Below, piece by piece: positions 18,940 to 27,772 of a DNA stretch of 64,000 nt. Numbering within the stretch: the first letter of the stretch is position 1; each line of letters starts with the position of its first letter. The DNA is taken from NCBI RefSeq assembly GCF_025913575.1, contig NZ_CP109785.1, positions 496,001 through 560,000 on the forward strand. Direction: 5' to 3'. The DNA comes from Halocatena marina. Lineage in GTDB: Archaea > Halobacteriota > Halobacteria > Halobacteriales > Haloarculaceae. The position numbers were made by a program, and so were the translations under genes. Under the pieces are notes generated by a model. That model had not been told where the DNA came from. It saw only the letters and a program-made list of their open reading frames with translations, and ran no database searches.

Positions 18940-19703
18940 CTGGAACTGTCTATCTCGTTGGGAGCGGTCCTGGCGATCCCGACCTCATGACTGTGAAGGC
19001 AAGACGGCTCATCGAAGAAGCAGATGTAATCTTGCATGATAAACTCCCTGGCCCGGCGATACTCGATCAGCTCCCTGCGGACGCACGCGAGGATGTCGGA
19101 AAGCGAGCGGGTGGAGAGCGAACCTCCCAAGAGCACACGAATCGTCGGATGGTTGAACTCGCGCGTGAGGGAAAGTCGGTTGTCCGACTCAAAGGCGGTG
19201 ACCCGTTCGTGTTCGGGCGAGGCGGTGAGGAGGCCGAGTATCTCGCTGCCCACGACGTCCCGTTTGAAGTCGTTCCTGGCGTCACCTCAGCCGTCGCAGG
19301 ACCGGGTGTCGCCGGTATTCCACTCACACATCGGGAACACACATCGAGCGTGTCGTTCGTTACCGGTCACGAGGACCCGACGAAAGACGAATCGGCTGTC
19401 GACTGGGAGGCCCTTGCAGCAACTGGAGGAACGATCGTTGTCCTGATGGGTGTCGGAAAGTTGCCCGCCTACACGCAAGCACTGCTCGATGCCGGACTGG
19501 CAGCTGACACGCCGGTTGCCCTCGTCGAACGTGCGACGTGGCCTGACCAGCGCGTCGCCTGCGGAACGCTTGAAACCGCTGTCGACGTTCGCGACCGTGA
19601 AGAAATCGAACCGCCTGCCCTCACAATCATCGGCACGGTTGCTGCAACGCGTGAGCGCGTCTTCGATTATCTGAGAAATTCCACACAAGAGGTACACCAA
19701 TGA
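18936..19703 (+). CDS. cobA: Uroporphyrinogen-III C-methyltransferase (SUMT)
   Basis: Methylates uroporphyrinogen III at C2 and C7 to precorrin-2, the branch towards sirohaem, cobalamin and the archaeal haem route. The 255 residues show the class III methyltransferase pattern: VYLVGSGPGDPDLMTVKA at the N-terminus, GGDPFVFGRGGEEAEYL near residue 90, the PGVTSAVAGPGVAGIPLTHR loop, and VVLMGVGKLP near residue 170. The start overlaps hemC by 4 nt and the stop overlaps hemD, so the three are probably co-translated. The gene could equally be named sumT. Haloarchaea make haem by the sirohaem-dependent route, which fits the clustering. Confidence 0.94.
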   Translation: MTGTVYLVGSGPGDPDLMTVKARRLIEEADVILHDKLPGPAILDQLPADAREDVGKRAGGERTSQEHTNRRMVELAREGKSVVRLKGGDPFVFGRGGEEAEYLAAHDVPFEVVPGVTSAVAGPGVAGIPLTHREHTSSVSFVTGHEDPTKDESAVDWEALAATGGTIVVLMGVGKLPAYTQALLDAGLAADTPVALVERATWPDQRVACGTLETAVDVRDREEIEPPALTIIGTVAATRERVFDYLRNSTQEVHQ

Positions 19704-20455
19704 CCGCAATCGCTGTTTTTCGACCCAACGACGATCGAATGACCCACGCAGTCTCGCTCTTAGAGGAATTAGGCGTTGAACCGATCGCCGATCCGATGCT
19801 CGCAGTCGAACCAACTGGAGCTGTACCTCGGGAGGACGCTGACTACACGATACTAACGAGCAAAACTGGGGTCGAACTCGCTGCCGAATCAGGATGGAGC
19901 GGCTCCGGAACGATCTGCGCAATCGGTGATAGCACCGCTAGCAGTCTCGATGACCACGGGTACGCCGCGGATATCGTTCCTGACGAGTTCTCTTCACGTG
20001 GGCTGGTTGCATCACTCGCCGATCGAGTCGACGGTACGCGCATTGAGGTTGCCCGAAGCGATCACGGTTCATCACTGCTCACTGATGGATTAGCCAACGC
20101 TGGCGCATACGTACACGAGACGGTCCTCTACCGTCTCGTCAGACCGCCAGAAGCAGGTGTCTCAAGCGAACGGATCGACGCAATCGACGGCGCGTTGTTC
20201 ACATCCTCGCTCACCGTCGAACACTTTCTCGATGCAGCACAAGAACGAGACTCTCGAGAGGCGGCGATTGAGGGACTAAACAATGCGATCGTCGGTGCGA
20301 TTGGAGAGCCGACGCAGAAAACAGCCGAAGCAGCCGGCATCGCCGTTGACGCTATCCCCAAGCGAGCAGACTTTGAAACACTTGCCCGAACCGTCGTCGA
20401 CGACATCGAAGCACAAGAGAAGAGACAAACACGATACGACGCGACGCCGCGATAG
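19700..20455 (+). CDS. hemD: Uroporphyrinogen-III synthase
   Basis: Cyclises hydroxymethylbilane with inversion of ring D. Sequences of HemD are poorly conserved. The assignment rests on the two-lobed pattern (FRPNDDRMTHAVSLLEELGVEP at the start, YTILTSKTGVELAAE near residue 55, GTICAIGDSTASSLDDHGY near residue 75, ALFTSSLTVEHFLDAA near residue 170, AIGEPTQKTAEAAGI near residue 198) and on its position directly after hemC and sumT with ATGA overlaps. The length of 251 residues is normal. The C-terminal tail of Glu/Lys/Arg is dispensable-looking. Confidence 0.9.
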   Translation: MTAIAVFRPNDDRMTHAVSLLEELGVEPIADPMLAVEPTGAVPREDADYTILTSKTGVELAAESGWSGSGTICAIGDSTASSLDDHGYAADIVPDEFSSRGLVASLADRVDGTRIEVARSDHGSSLLTDGLANAGAYVHETVLYRLVRPPEAGVSSERIDAIDGALFTSSLTVEHFLDAAQERDSREAAIEGLNNAIVGAIGEPTQKTAEAAGIAVDAIPKRADFETLARTVVDDIEAQEKRQTRYDATPR

Positions 20456-20493
20456 CACGTATCGAACGAGGGCCGTGCTATCTGCTTCAGCCA

Positions 20494-20925
20494 CTAGGGA
20501 ATGACAAAAGCACATAGCCGGAACGATCTGAAATCTGAGAGTGACTCTGATGACTGGGGGGAACCATTGGCCGCGAGCGAATGATCTTCTCGTTCCGGTG
20601 TTTCTTTTATCAACGAATAGATTAACAGTCCCCGAAGAACTGTTGCGTTGATACCGAGACTCATCGTTAGTTCTGCGAGCCGACGTATACCAGCAATATC
20701 GTTGCTGAACAATCCCATCTCCGGCGATATCCACAACAAGACACCGAGACCGAGCACAGCCGTACCAATAAGTGTGGCAATGACGTCACCGGTACAGAAT
20801 GTATCCCTCACTGACATTGGCCGTATTGACTGTTCTGGCGATCGTGATGTACTTTGGGAGTTGCGGTGTCTGGACGCTCGGTTTGTCTCCGATCCTTGTT
20901 TGTATGTCTCTCCTAAACTTTTCAT
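20494..20925 (-). CDS. Small two-helix membrane protein, unknown
   Basis: A longer frame extends to 21216 but runs antisense to the DHH nuclease gene. The real start is probably MKSLGETYKQ at 20925, giving 143 residues. Residues 1-35 are Ser/Arg-rich and disordered. There are two hydrophobic segments: VIATLIGTAVLGLGVLLWI (about 48-66) and LTMSLGINATVLRGLLIYSLI (about 83-103), with PEMGLFSNDIAGIRRLAE between them. No known family is recognised. It is divergent from the DHH nuclease with about 100 nt between the starts and converges on hemD. The two-helix core reads like real coding sequence. Confidence 0.5.
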   Translation of the reverse strand: MKSLGETYKQGSETNRASRHRNSQSTSRSPEQSIRPMSVRDTFCTGDVIATLIGTAVLGLGVLLWISPEMGLFSNDIAGIRRLAELTMSLGINATVLRGLLIYSLIKETPEREDHSLAANGSPQSSESLSDFRSFRLCAFVIP

Positions 20926-21025
20926 ACTATGTCTAGTACTGTCATAGATCAAAAGGATGCGTGTGACGCACGTCTGACGTTCTCTTTGCGGCAGTTTTTC
21001 AGTAAATAGGTCGTAGTGATGGGTA

Positions 21026-22450
21026 ATGAGTGTCGCGCCTGTTCCAGAACTCGAAGATTGCGCGGCTGCTTGCGCTGAGCATTTGCATGCGGCCCGCGAT
21101 GTCCTACTCGTCTCGCATATCGATGCTGACGGACTCACAAGCGCAGCAATCGCTGCAACCGCTCTCAGACGGGCCGAAATTCCGTTCGAGACCGTTTTCA
21201 AGAAGCAACTCGACACCGACGAGATCGCCGCTGTCGCCGCGACCGATCACGAAACAGTGCTGTTCACCGACTTCGGGAGCGGTCAGCTCGATATTATCAC
21301 CGACTACGCTGCGGGCGAATTCACCCCTGTCGTCGCTGATCATCACCAGCCCGCCGATGCGAGCACTGAATTCCACTTGAATCCGCTTCTGTTCGGTATC
21401 AACGGAGCAAGTGAGCTCTCTGGTGCTGGTGCGAGCTATGTCCTCGCTCGGGCGCTCGAAAACGGGAACACGACAGAAACGGCTGACAATCGTGATCTCG
21501 CTTCGCTCGCGGTCGTCGGTGCTGTCGGGGATATGCAGGCCACCAGCGGTGAACTCATCGGCGCGAATCGTGCAATCGTCGAAGAGGGAGTCGATGCTGG
21601 TGTCCTCACAGAACGCGTCGATCTCGCGCTGTACGGTCGTCAGACTCGGCCACTACCCAAGCTGCTCGAATATTCGAGTGACGTGTTCGTTCCAGGAATT
21701 TCTAACAGTGAGCGCGGAAGCGTCGGATTTCTCTCTGATCTCGATCTCGATCTGAAGCGCGATGGGGAGTGGCGGACGTGGGTCGATCTGACCGACGGGG
21801 AACGACAGACCGTCGCGAGTGCACTCGTTCAGCGAGCACTCGAACGCGGTGTCTCTCCAGACAAAATCGACGATCTTGTTGGAACGACGTATACACTACC
21901 GGCAGAATCGGTTGGAACCGAACTCCGGGACGCAAGTGAGTTTTCGACGTTGCTCAACGCGACGGCGCGCTACGATCGTGCGGATGTCGGGCTTGCCGTC
22001 TGTCTTGGAGATCGAGACGAGGCGCTCGATCGCGCACGCCACCTCCTGCGCAATCACCGTCGAAACCTTTCTGAAGGACTCCAGTGGGTCACGAACGAGG
22101 GTGTTACGCGTGAAGAGCACGTCCAGTGGTTCGACGCCGGGACCCACATCCGCGAGACGATCGTTGGCATCGTTGCGGGGATGGCCCTCGGTGCAGACGA
22201 CGTCGATCACGCTTGTCCTATTATCGCGTTTGCATCGAAGAACGACGACGAAACAAAGGTGTCAGCCCGCGCTACGCACGGTCTCGTCCAGCAGGGTCTC
22301 GATCTCTCGCAGGTGATGGGAGAAGCAAGCAGCGCTGTCGATGGTGCGGGCGGTGGTCACGATATCGCTGCTGGGGCGACGATTCCTGTCAACCGAGCGC
22401 GCGAGTTTATTGAGCACGCAGATCGCATCGTCGGCGAACAGATCGAGTAG
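21026..22450 (+). CDS. DHH-family single-strand nuclease (RecJ/GAN-like)
   Basis: The 474 residues carry the DHH motifs in order: VSHIDADGLTSAA (motif I, near residue 32), LFTDFGSGQ (motif II, near residue 80), and VVADHHQPAD (motif III, the DHH signature, near residue 102), with VVGAVGDMQA (motif IV) near residue 170. The C-terminal DHHA1 domain ends with the substrate-binding GAGGGHDIAAGATIP. Archaeal members act as RecJ-like single-strand exonucleases, some associated with GINS and the replicative helicase. This is the most likely role, but DHH phosphoesterases also include cyclic-nucleotide enzymes. Monocistronic. Confidence 0.85.
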   Translation: MSVAPVPELEDCAAACAEHLHAARDVLLVSHIDADGLTSAAIAATALRRAEIPFETVFKKQLDTDEIAAVAATDHETVLFTDFGSGQLDIITDYAAGEFTPVVADHHQPADASTEFHLNPLLFGINGASELSGAGASYVLARALENGNTTETADNRDLASLAVVGAVGDMQATSGELIGANRAIVEEGVDAGVLTERVDLALYGRQTRPLPKLLEYSSDVFVPGISNSERGSVGFLSDLDLDLKRDGEWRTWVDLTDGERQTVASALVQRALERGVSPDKIDDLVGTTYTLPAESVGTELRDASEFSTLLNATARYDRADVGLAVCLGDRDEALDRARHLLRNHRRNLSEGLQWVTNEGVTREEHVQWFDAGTHIRETIVGIVAGMALGADDVDHACPIIAFASKNDDETKVSARATHGLVQQGLDLSQVMGEASSAVDGAGGGHDIAAGATIPVNRAREFIEHADRIVGEQIE

Positions 22451-22490
22451 GCGATCGAGTCTGATTCGAGGTTGACTCCGGAGAGAGCGG

Positions 22491-24200
22491 TTACGAATCG
22501 ACCGTTTCGATTTCGACGCGTCCTTCGGGGACACGAAGCGTCTTCAGACGCTGTTTCGTGGCATCCTGCGTGTTCATGTTCTTATCAACGCTGTACGCTG
22601 TGTAGGTGCAGTCCTCTGGAGTGAACTCGACCACCGAGTACCCCCATTCGGTGCTGTCGAAGAACTCGACATGAGGGTTCGTAGTTGTCACGGCCAGTTC
22701 GCTGATCTCGAACCAGTCGAGCGCATCGATTCCGGGAAGGACCTCTGCGAGATTCACGCTCGTGATTGCCGGTGTCATGAACTCGACACCAACCTCCTCG
22801 TCGTTCTTGAAGAGATCGTAGCCGGTCTGTTGGTATCCGGCCATGGCGGTGTGGAAATCTCCCGTCAGCGTGATGAAATTCTCGACTCCCTCATCGTTCA
22901 GGTGGTTCATGATCTGTGCGTGTTCGCGCTGGTAGCCACTCCACGCGTCTTTGTTGAGGTAGAACTCGAAGTCAGCCATACCGATCTTGAGTGGCATTGT
23001 GAGGACTTCGTTCGCCCAGACGTTCCATGTTGCATCCGAGCTGTCGACCCGTTCGAGGAACCAGTCGAGCTGATCGCTCCCGAGCATCGTACGGCCCGAA
23101 TCATCGCCGCCACCGATCTCTGGTGGTGGGTCGCGGTACAGTCGTTCGTCGGTAAGCACGAGTGTTGTGAGATCGCCGAACTGGAAACTCCGCTGGAGAA
23201 CGAACTGCTCGTGGAGATCTTCCGTTTCTGGATTGTATTCAATTCGTGCAGGCATCTGCTCGACCCACGCCTGAATCCCTGCAGCAGTGACCTGTGTCGC
23301 AAATTCAGGATCGTCACCGTCCGAGTGCGGCGGGAGCTTCGGACTGTCCGTCTCGTAGTCCCAGTAGCGATTGTTCGCAACTTCGTGGTCGTCCCACCCA
23401 GCGATCATCGTGTGCTGTTCGAGTGCCCGCTGGAGATGCGGGTCCGAACGATACGTGTTGTATAGATATCGGAAATCAGAGACAGTATGTGCCAAATCGT
23501 GACCGCTCGGGAGGGTGAGTTCGCGGTCTGGATACTCACGACTTCCGGGTGCCTTGTACTGGCCGGCAGTCGATTCGTATATGAAATCACCCAAGTGCAC
23601 GACGAAATCCACGTCTTCGCTTGCGACGTGACTGTACGCCCCGTAGTATCCATTTTGATAATCTTGACAGGTCAACACAGCAAACGAGAGACTCTCCGGC
23701 GTTGCGTCCGGTCGCGGGAGCGTCCGACACCGTCCGATCCGACTCCGGACGTCCCCGTACGTGAATCGATAACAGTACTGACTATCTGGTGAGAGCTGTC
23801 CGTCGAGATCAACGGTTACTGTGTAGTCGTTTTCTGACGTGATCTTGGCCGCGTCGACAACGCCACGGTGGACGAGATTTTCGAACGATCGATCTGAGGC
23901 GACCTCAAGTGCTAGTGGTCGACCGTTGTGGTGTTTCTCTGGGGCGATTCGCGTCCAGAGAAGCACACCCTCGGATGTCGGGCCACCGCTTGCGATCGAT
24001 TGTGGAAAGACTGGTCCGGATGACTCGTCCTCGGCGTCGAAAACGCTCGATTTTGCTGGTGAGCGTGTCGTAACCGGTTGGGCGAGACTCCGCTCGGCGA
24101 GCACGGAAGCGAGTCCGCCAGCGGTAGCGAGTGATGTTGTGTCCCTGAGAAACGCTCGACGGTTTACCTGATCCTCACTTTTGTCGTTCCGATTATGCAT
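22491..24200 (-). CDS. phoD: PhoD-type alkaline phosphatase, Tat-exported
   Basis: A 569-residue secreted metallophosphoesterase (phosphodiesterase/monoesterase). It has a Tat signal (VNRRAFLRDTTSLATAGGL) at residues 12-31. PhoD hallmarks are SGGPTSEGVLLWTRI in the N-terminal Ig-like domain, CQDYQNGYYGAY near residue 180, VDFVVHLGDFIYE (metal Asp and Cys equivalents), MIAGWDDHEVANN, VLTDERLYRDP, and LTGDFHTAMAGY near the C-terminus. Typical PhoD proteins need Fe3+ and Ca2+ and are induced by phosphate starvation; no Pho-type regulator is adjacent. The 360 nt upstream hold no other gene. Confidence 0.92.
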   Translation of the reverse strand: MHNRNDKSEDQVNRRAFLRDTTSLATAGGLASVLAERSLAQPVTTRSPAKSSVFDAEDESSGPVFPQSIASGGPTSEGVLLWTRIAPEKHHNGRPLALEVASDRSFENLVHRGVVDAAKITSENDYTVTVDLDGQLSPDSQYCYRFTYGDVRSRIGRCRTLPRPDATPESLSFAVLTCQDYQNGYYGAYSHVASEDVDFVVHLGDFIYESTAGQYKAPGSREYPDRELTLPSGHDLAHTVSDFRYLYNTYRSDPHLQRALEQHTMIAGWDDHEVANNRYWDYETDSPKLPPHSDGDDPEFATQVTAAGIQAWVEQMPARIEYNPETEDLHEQFVLQRSFQFGDLTTLVLTDERLYRDPPPEIGGGDDSGRTMLGSDQLDWFLERVDSSDATWNVWANEVLTMPLKIGMADFEFYLNKDAWSGYQREHAQIMNHLNDEGVENFITLTGDFHTAMAGYQQTGYDLFKNDEEVGVEFMTPAITSVNLAEVLPGIDALDWFEISELAVTTTNPHVEFFDSTEWGYSVVEFTPEDCTYTAYSVDKNMNTQDATKQRLKTLRVPEGRVEIETVDS

Positions 24201-24560
24201 TCATTGATGCATGATCATCCACACGTGAAAAAAGTATGGTATGTCGTCTCGGTTAATCGATGTTGATAGCAGTAGTCATACGACACGACATACGGTTGCT
24301 CCGAATACGAAATCCGCGGAATGTGCTGTCTGGTTGCGTCTTTCGGCTATAAACCTCATACCACGATACTGAATGAGAGATTCTGTCATTGTGAATTCTT
24401 TGAATGCTCTGTATGAGAATGCCGCTGAACGAGGAATCGTATTTCATTTGTCCTAAACTGACCACGCGCAACTGCTCTCCGATATCATAGGTAACAACTC
24501 AAAGGCCAGTTAGAGAATATAAATATCATTACGACAAAAAATTGAACGTTCTGCAATGAT
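24201..24560. other. Intergenic region without a supported gene
   Basis: 360 nt upstream of phoD (which is on the minus strand) and downstream of the epimerase gene, moderately AT-rich. A 72-codon minus-strand frame at 24253-24471 has poor haloarchaeal character (many Ser/Arg, few acids) and is not accepted. The phoD promoter must lie here. Confidence 0.35.
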
Positions 24561-25475
24561 CTACTTATATGGCGCACAGACTCGTTCGATGCCTTCCTCG
24601 AAGTCGATCTGCGGTTCCCAGCCGGTCGCTTCCTTCATTTTCGTGCTGTCAGCGAGTGTATCGTGAACGTAGTCGTCGAACGGTGTTTCGATGTACTCCG
24701 GTTCGATATCGGTCCCAAGCTCCTCGTTGAGCAACTCGACTACTGTGTTGAAATCGTAGCGTTCGCCGGTACCGAGGTTGTAGATACCGTCTAGGCGGTG
24801 GTCGGCAGCAGCTTCGAGCCCGCGAACGATGTCATCGATGTGGGTGAAATCACGTGTCTGTGAGCCGTCTCCGAATAATTCGGGTGAGCGATCGTTGACG
24901 ATCTCATCTGCGAATTGGGCGATCGTGTTTGCGTACTCGCCTTTGTGTTCTTCTGCGCCGCCGTAGCCCTGATAGACGGAGAAAAATCGAAGTCCTGCCA
25001 TCGTCATCCCGTAATGGTTCGAGTAGTATTCCGCGTACTTCTCACGGGCAAGTTTCGAGGCTTCATACCCTGTGCGTGCCGTGACTTCCATGTCCTCTGG
25101 GGAGGGTTCGGTTCGACTGCCGTAAATTGAGGACGTCGAAGCGTAAACAACCGTGTCACACTGCTCGCGAACCTGCTCGACTGTGTTCACGAACCCCTCA
25201 ACGTTAACGCGGACTCCCTGTTGTGGGTGCTCCTCGTGCATGTTCCGGGAGGAGAGTGCAGCAAGGTGAAACAGGACGTCAATATCGCTGGTACCGGGAA
25301 GTTCGTCGTCAAGGACGCTCGCGTCGTGGAACTCGACAGAATAATCGAGGTTTTCTGGCGTACCGAGATACAGGTCATCGATCGCGATGACCTCATTTAG
25401 CTCCGCAAGGTGGTTTGCGAGGTTCGATCCGATGAACCCAGCACCGCCCGTAACAAGAACGCGCTTTCCATCCAT
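24561..25475 (-). CDS. NAD-dependent nucleotide-sugar epimerase/dehydratase
   Basis: A 304-residue extended SDR. GGAGFIGSNLANHL near residue 10 is the NAD-binding loop, AIDDLYLGTPENL follows beta2, YASTSSIYG near residue 118 holds the catalytic Ser/Thr, and YEASKLAREKY near residue 145 the Tyr-x-x-x-Lys. The sequence resembles UDP-glucose 4-epimerases (GalE/WbpP-like), but 4,6-dehydratases cannot be excluded by eye. It starts the glycan cluster, 43 nt downstream of the nucleotidyltransferase stop on the same strand, so the two are probably one operon supplying an activated sugar for surface glycans. Confidence 0.88.
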   Translation of the reverse strand: MDGKRVLVTGGAGFIGSNLANHLAELNEVIAIDDLYLGTPENLDYSVEFHDASVLDDELPGTSDIDVLFHLAALSSRNMHEEHPQQGVRVNVEGFVNTVEQVREQCDTVVYASTSSIYGSRTEPSPEDMEVTARTGYEASKLAREKYAEYYSNHYGMTMAGLRFFSVYQGYGGAEEHKGEYANTIAQFADEIVNDRSPELFGDGSQTRDFTHIDDIVRGLEAAADHRLDGIYNLGTGERYDFNTVVELLNEELGTDIEPEYIETPFDDYVHDTLADSTKMKEATGWEPQIDFEEGIERVCAPYK

Positions 25476-25518
25476 ATTTCAATTCATTCGCATCCTGACT
25501 AAGGACTATCGGTCTTGC

Positions 25519-26253
25519 TCAAATGTTATCTTCGCACTGTGTGTCTGGTTCGAGCAAGCGTTCGGCCCTGTCACGGTCTTCAGGATACCCAACGTCAACA
25601 CGCCAGCCATTCATCGTTACTGCCTCGATTGTCCGACCGCTGTGAATCAGCAGATCGATGGCCTCGCTAATCTCATACTCACCACGATTAGATGGCTGAA
25701 CAAGGTGACAGGCATGGAAGATCGCAGGAGAGAAGGTATAGAAGCCGGTCATCACCGTGTTCGATGGAGGCTCTTCGGGCTTTTCGATCACGTTTGTAAT
25801 TTCGTTGTCGCCGTTGGTCACACACACACCGTACCGATTCGCTTGCTCGTACGGGACTTCCTCAGTGAGAAACACGGCGTCGGCATTGGTTGTCTGCTGT
25901 TGGGTGACGACGTCCTGTAGATTCGCTTGAAAAATATTATCGCCGAGCATCAATACGAAATCATCATCAATTTGATTTTCGACGGTGAGTAACGCGTGGG
26001 CAAGCCCGTTCTGTTCGCGTTGATGGGTGTAGGTGATCGGAATTCCGTCGAATGCATCCCCGTAATGGTCGATGATGTCTTGCTTGCGGTACCCAACCAC
26101 GACAACAAACGCATCGACGCCAATCGCCGCCAGCTGTTCGAAGCAGTGCGTAAGAATTGGCTTGTCGTCGACTTCGACCATCCCCTTGGGTTTGTCATCA
26201 GTCAGAGGACGGAGACGAGTTCCTTTTCCAGCAGCTAAGATGACAGCGTCCAT
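25519..26253 (-). CDS. aglF: Sugar-1-phosphate nucleotidyltransferase, AglF-like
   Basis: Makes a nucleotide sugar (UDP-glucose in the AglF case) from a sugar-1-phosphate. I place the start at MDAVILAAGKG, five codons inside the longest frame. Motifs: LAAGKGTRLRPLTDDKPKGM (residues 5-24, nucleotide binding), HQREQNGLAHALL near residue 85, LMLGDNIF near residue 110 (metal Asp), VIEKPEEPPS near residue 160, and GWRVDVGYPEDRDRA at the end. It is 245 residues without the left-handed helix domain of longer members. The gene is divergent from the AglM-like dehydrogenase, which fits joint production of UDP-glucuronate. The symbol is by resemblance. Confidence 0.82.
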   Translation of the reverse strand: MDAVILAAGKGTRLRPLTDDKPKGMVEVDDKPILTHCFEQLAAIGVDAFVVVVGYRKQDIIDHYGDAFDGIPITYTHQREQNGLAHALLTVENQIDDDFVLMLGDNIFQANLQDVVTQQQTTNADAVFLTEEVPYEQANRYGVCVTNGDNEITNVIEKPEEPPSNTVMTGFYTFSPAIFHACHLVQPSNRGEYEISEAIDLLIHSGRTIEAVTMNGWRVDVGYPEDRDRAERLLEPDTQCEDNI

Positions 26254-26343
26254 ACTATTCGCAAACACAACGTATAGTGTATAAAGACTTCCTACTTGCG
26301 CGCATCGAAAACACTGAAGGTCGTCGGCAGGAACACTTCGCTA

Positions 26344-27636
26344 ATGGATATCAGTATCGTTGGGAGCGGCTACGTCGGCACGACAATTGCCGCGTGTTTT
26401 GCTGATTTTGGTCATACGGTGACGACCATCGATATCGACGAGCAGGTCGTCGACCAACTCAACCACGGGACTGCGCCGATCCACGAGCCTGGACTGAATG
26501 AGCTCATCGACGCGTACGGCGGCAACCGACTTCAGGCGACGACTGACTACGCTGCTGTTCGAGACACCGATGTGACGTTTCTCGCGCTGCCGACACCATC
26601 GAATGCTGATGGAAGCATCGACACGTCGGCAATTGAGGCGAGCGCACGCACGCTTGGTGAAGCACTCGCCACCAAGGACAGCGATCATCTGGTCGTCGTC
26701 AAGAGCACAGTGATTCCTGGAACAACTGAAGACGTGCTCTACCCACTCTTGAATGATGCGGCCGGCGAAGAGACCAACCAACGGATCGACGTGGCGATGA
26801 ACCCCGAATTCCTCAGCCAGGGTACAGCTGTCACGGACTTTCAGACCCCCGATAAAGTGGTGTTCGGGACACGGACCGACAGCGCCACTGAACTGCTCAC
26901 CGCCGTGTTCGAACCGCTGCTGGCAGAATCTGAACCGGCGCTGGTCGATACCGGTGTTCGGGAGGCAGAGATGATCAAATACGCGAACAACGCGTTTCTC
27001 GCCACGAAAATCAGCCTGATAAACGAACTTGGAAATCTCTGTAAAGAGTACGGTGTCGATGCCTACGAGGTCGCAGCCGCCATCGGCCTCGACGACCGAA
27101 TCGGTGAACAGTTTCTGCGAAGCGGTGTGGGCTGGGGTGGCAGCTGTTTTCCAAAAGACACCCGTGCGCTCATTGCTGCAGCTCGCGATGTGAACTACGA
27201 ACCGTCGTTGCTCGAAGCCACCGTTGAAGTGAACGAAAAACAGCCCAAGCGGCTGCTCGATTTGCTCAAAAAACACGTTGACGTATCGGATCGTCGGATC
27301 GCCGTTCTCGGACTGGCCTTCAAATCCGGAACAGACGACATCCGTGGTTCACGGGCAAAACCAACGATCGAGAGACTCCAAGAGCACAACGCAGACATCG
27401 TCGCATACGACCCCGTCGCAACCAAACACATGCAAGAGACGTTTCCAGACATCGACTACGCAGAATCAGCGGCGGCGGCACTCAACGGCGCACATGGGGC
27501 GGTTGTTGTCACTGATTGGGACGAGTTCAGCGCGCTCGACGAGGAATTCGATCAGATGGCAGATCCAGTCGTTGTCGACGGTCGGCGTGTTATCACGCGC
27601 AAGGATGACATCATCTACGAGGGAATCACCTGGTAG
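26344..27636 (+). CDS. aglM: UDP-glucose/GDP-mannose 6-dehydrogenase, AglM-like
   Basis: Oxidises a nucleotide sugar at C6, giving UDP-glucuronate if UDP-glucose is the substrate. Start at MDISIVGSGYVG (ATG 26344), which begins directly with the Rossmann loop. The three domains are visible: NAD-binding (GSGYVGTTIAACFADFG), the central segment with MNPEFLSQGTAV and KYANNAFLATKISLINE, and the catalytic GGSCFPKDTRAL near residue 260, then the C-terminal UDP-binding part with GLAFKSGTDDIRGSRA. Length 430 residues. It shares an intergenic region with the AglF-like gene on the other strand, and the pairing supports a role in uronic-acid-containing glycans. Confidence 0.9.
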   Translation: MDISIVGSGYVGTTIAACFADFGHTVTTIDIDEQVVDQLNHGTAPIHEPGLNELIDAYGGNRLQATTDYAAVRDTDVTFLALPTPSNADGSIDTSAIEASARTLGEALATKDSDHLVVVKSTVIPGTTEDVLYPLLNDAAGEETNQRIDVAMNPEFLSQGTAVTDFQTPDKVVFGTRTDSATELLTAVFEPLLAESEPALVDTGVREAEMIKYANNAFLATKISLINELGNLCKEYGVDAYEVAAAIGLDDRIGEQFLRSGVGWGGSCFPKDTRALIAAARDVNYEPSLLEATVEVNEKQPKRLLDLLKKHVDVSDRRIAVLGLAFKSGTDDIRGSRAKPTIERLQEHNADIVAYDPVATKHMQETFPDIDYAESAAAALNGAHGAVVVTDWDEFSALDEEFDQMADPVVVDGRRVITRKDDIIYEGITW

Positions 27637-27772
27637 ATTGCTCAAAAAACGTCCACGGGCGTGACGTCACACCATTGGCCACGCACACAGAATCGAAACG
27701 ATCACACCACGTCTCACACAATCGCAACCTGTGTCCGAACGAGTTGTAAACCCCGTTTGGTAAGGAGCATGT

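Noticed and set aside
24253..24471. 72-codon minus-strand frame upstream of phoD
   Set aside because: Composition poor in acidic residues, no family resemblance, and low-GC intergenic location.
26341..27276. 311-codon minus-strand frame antisense to aglM
   Set aside because: Long only because of codon bias on the coding strand; Cys/His/Arg-rich, with no domain recognised.
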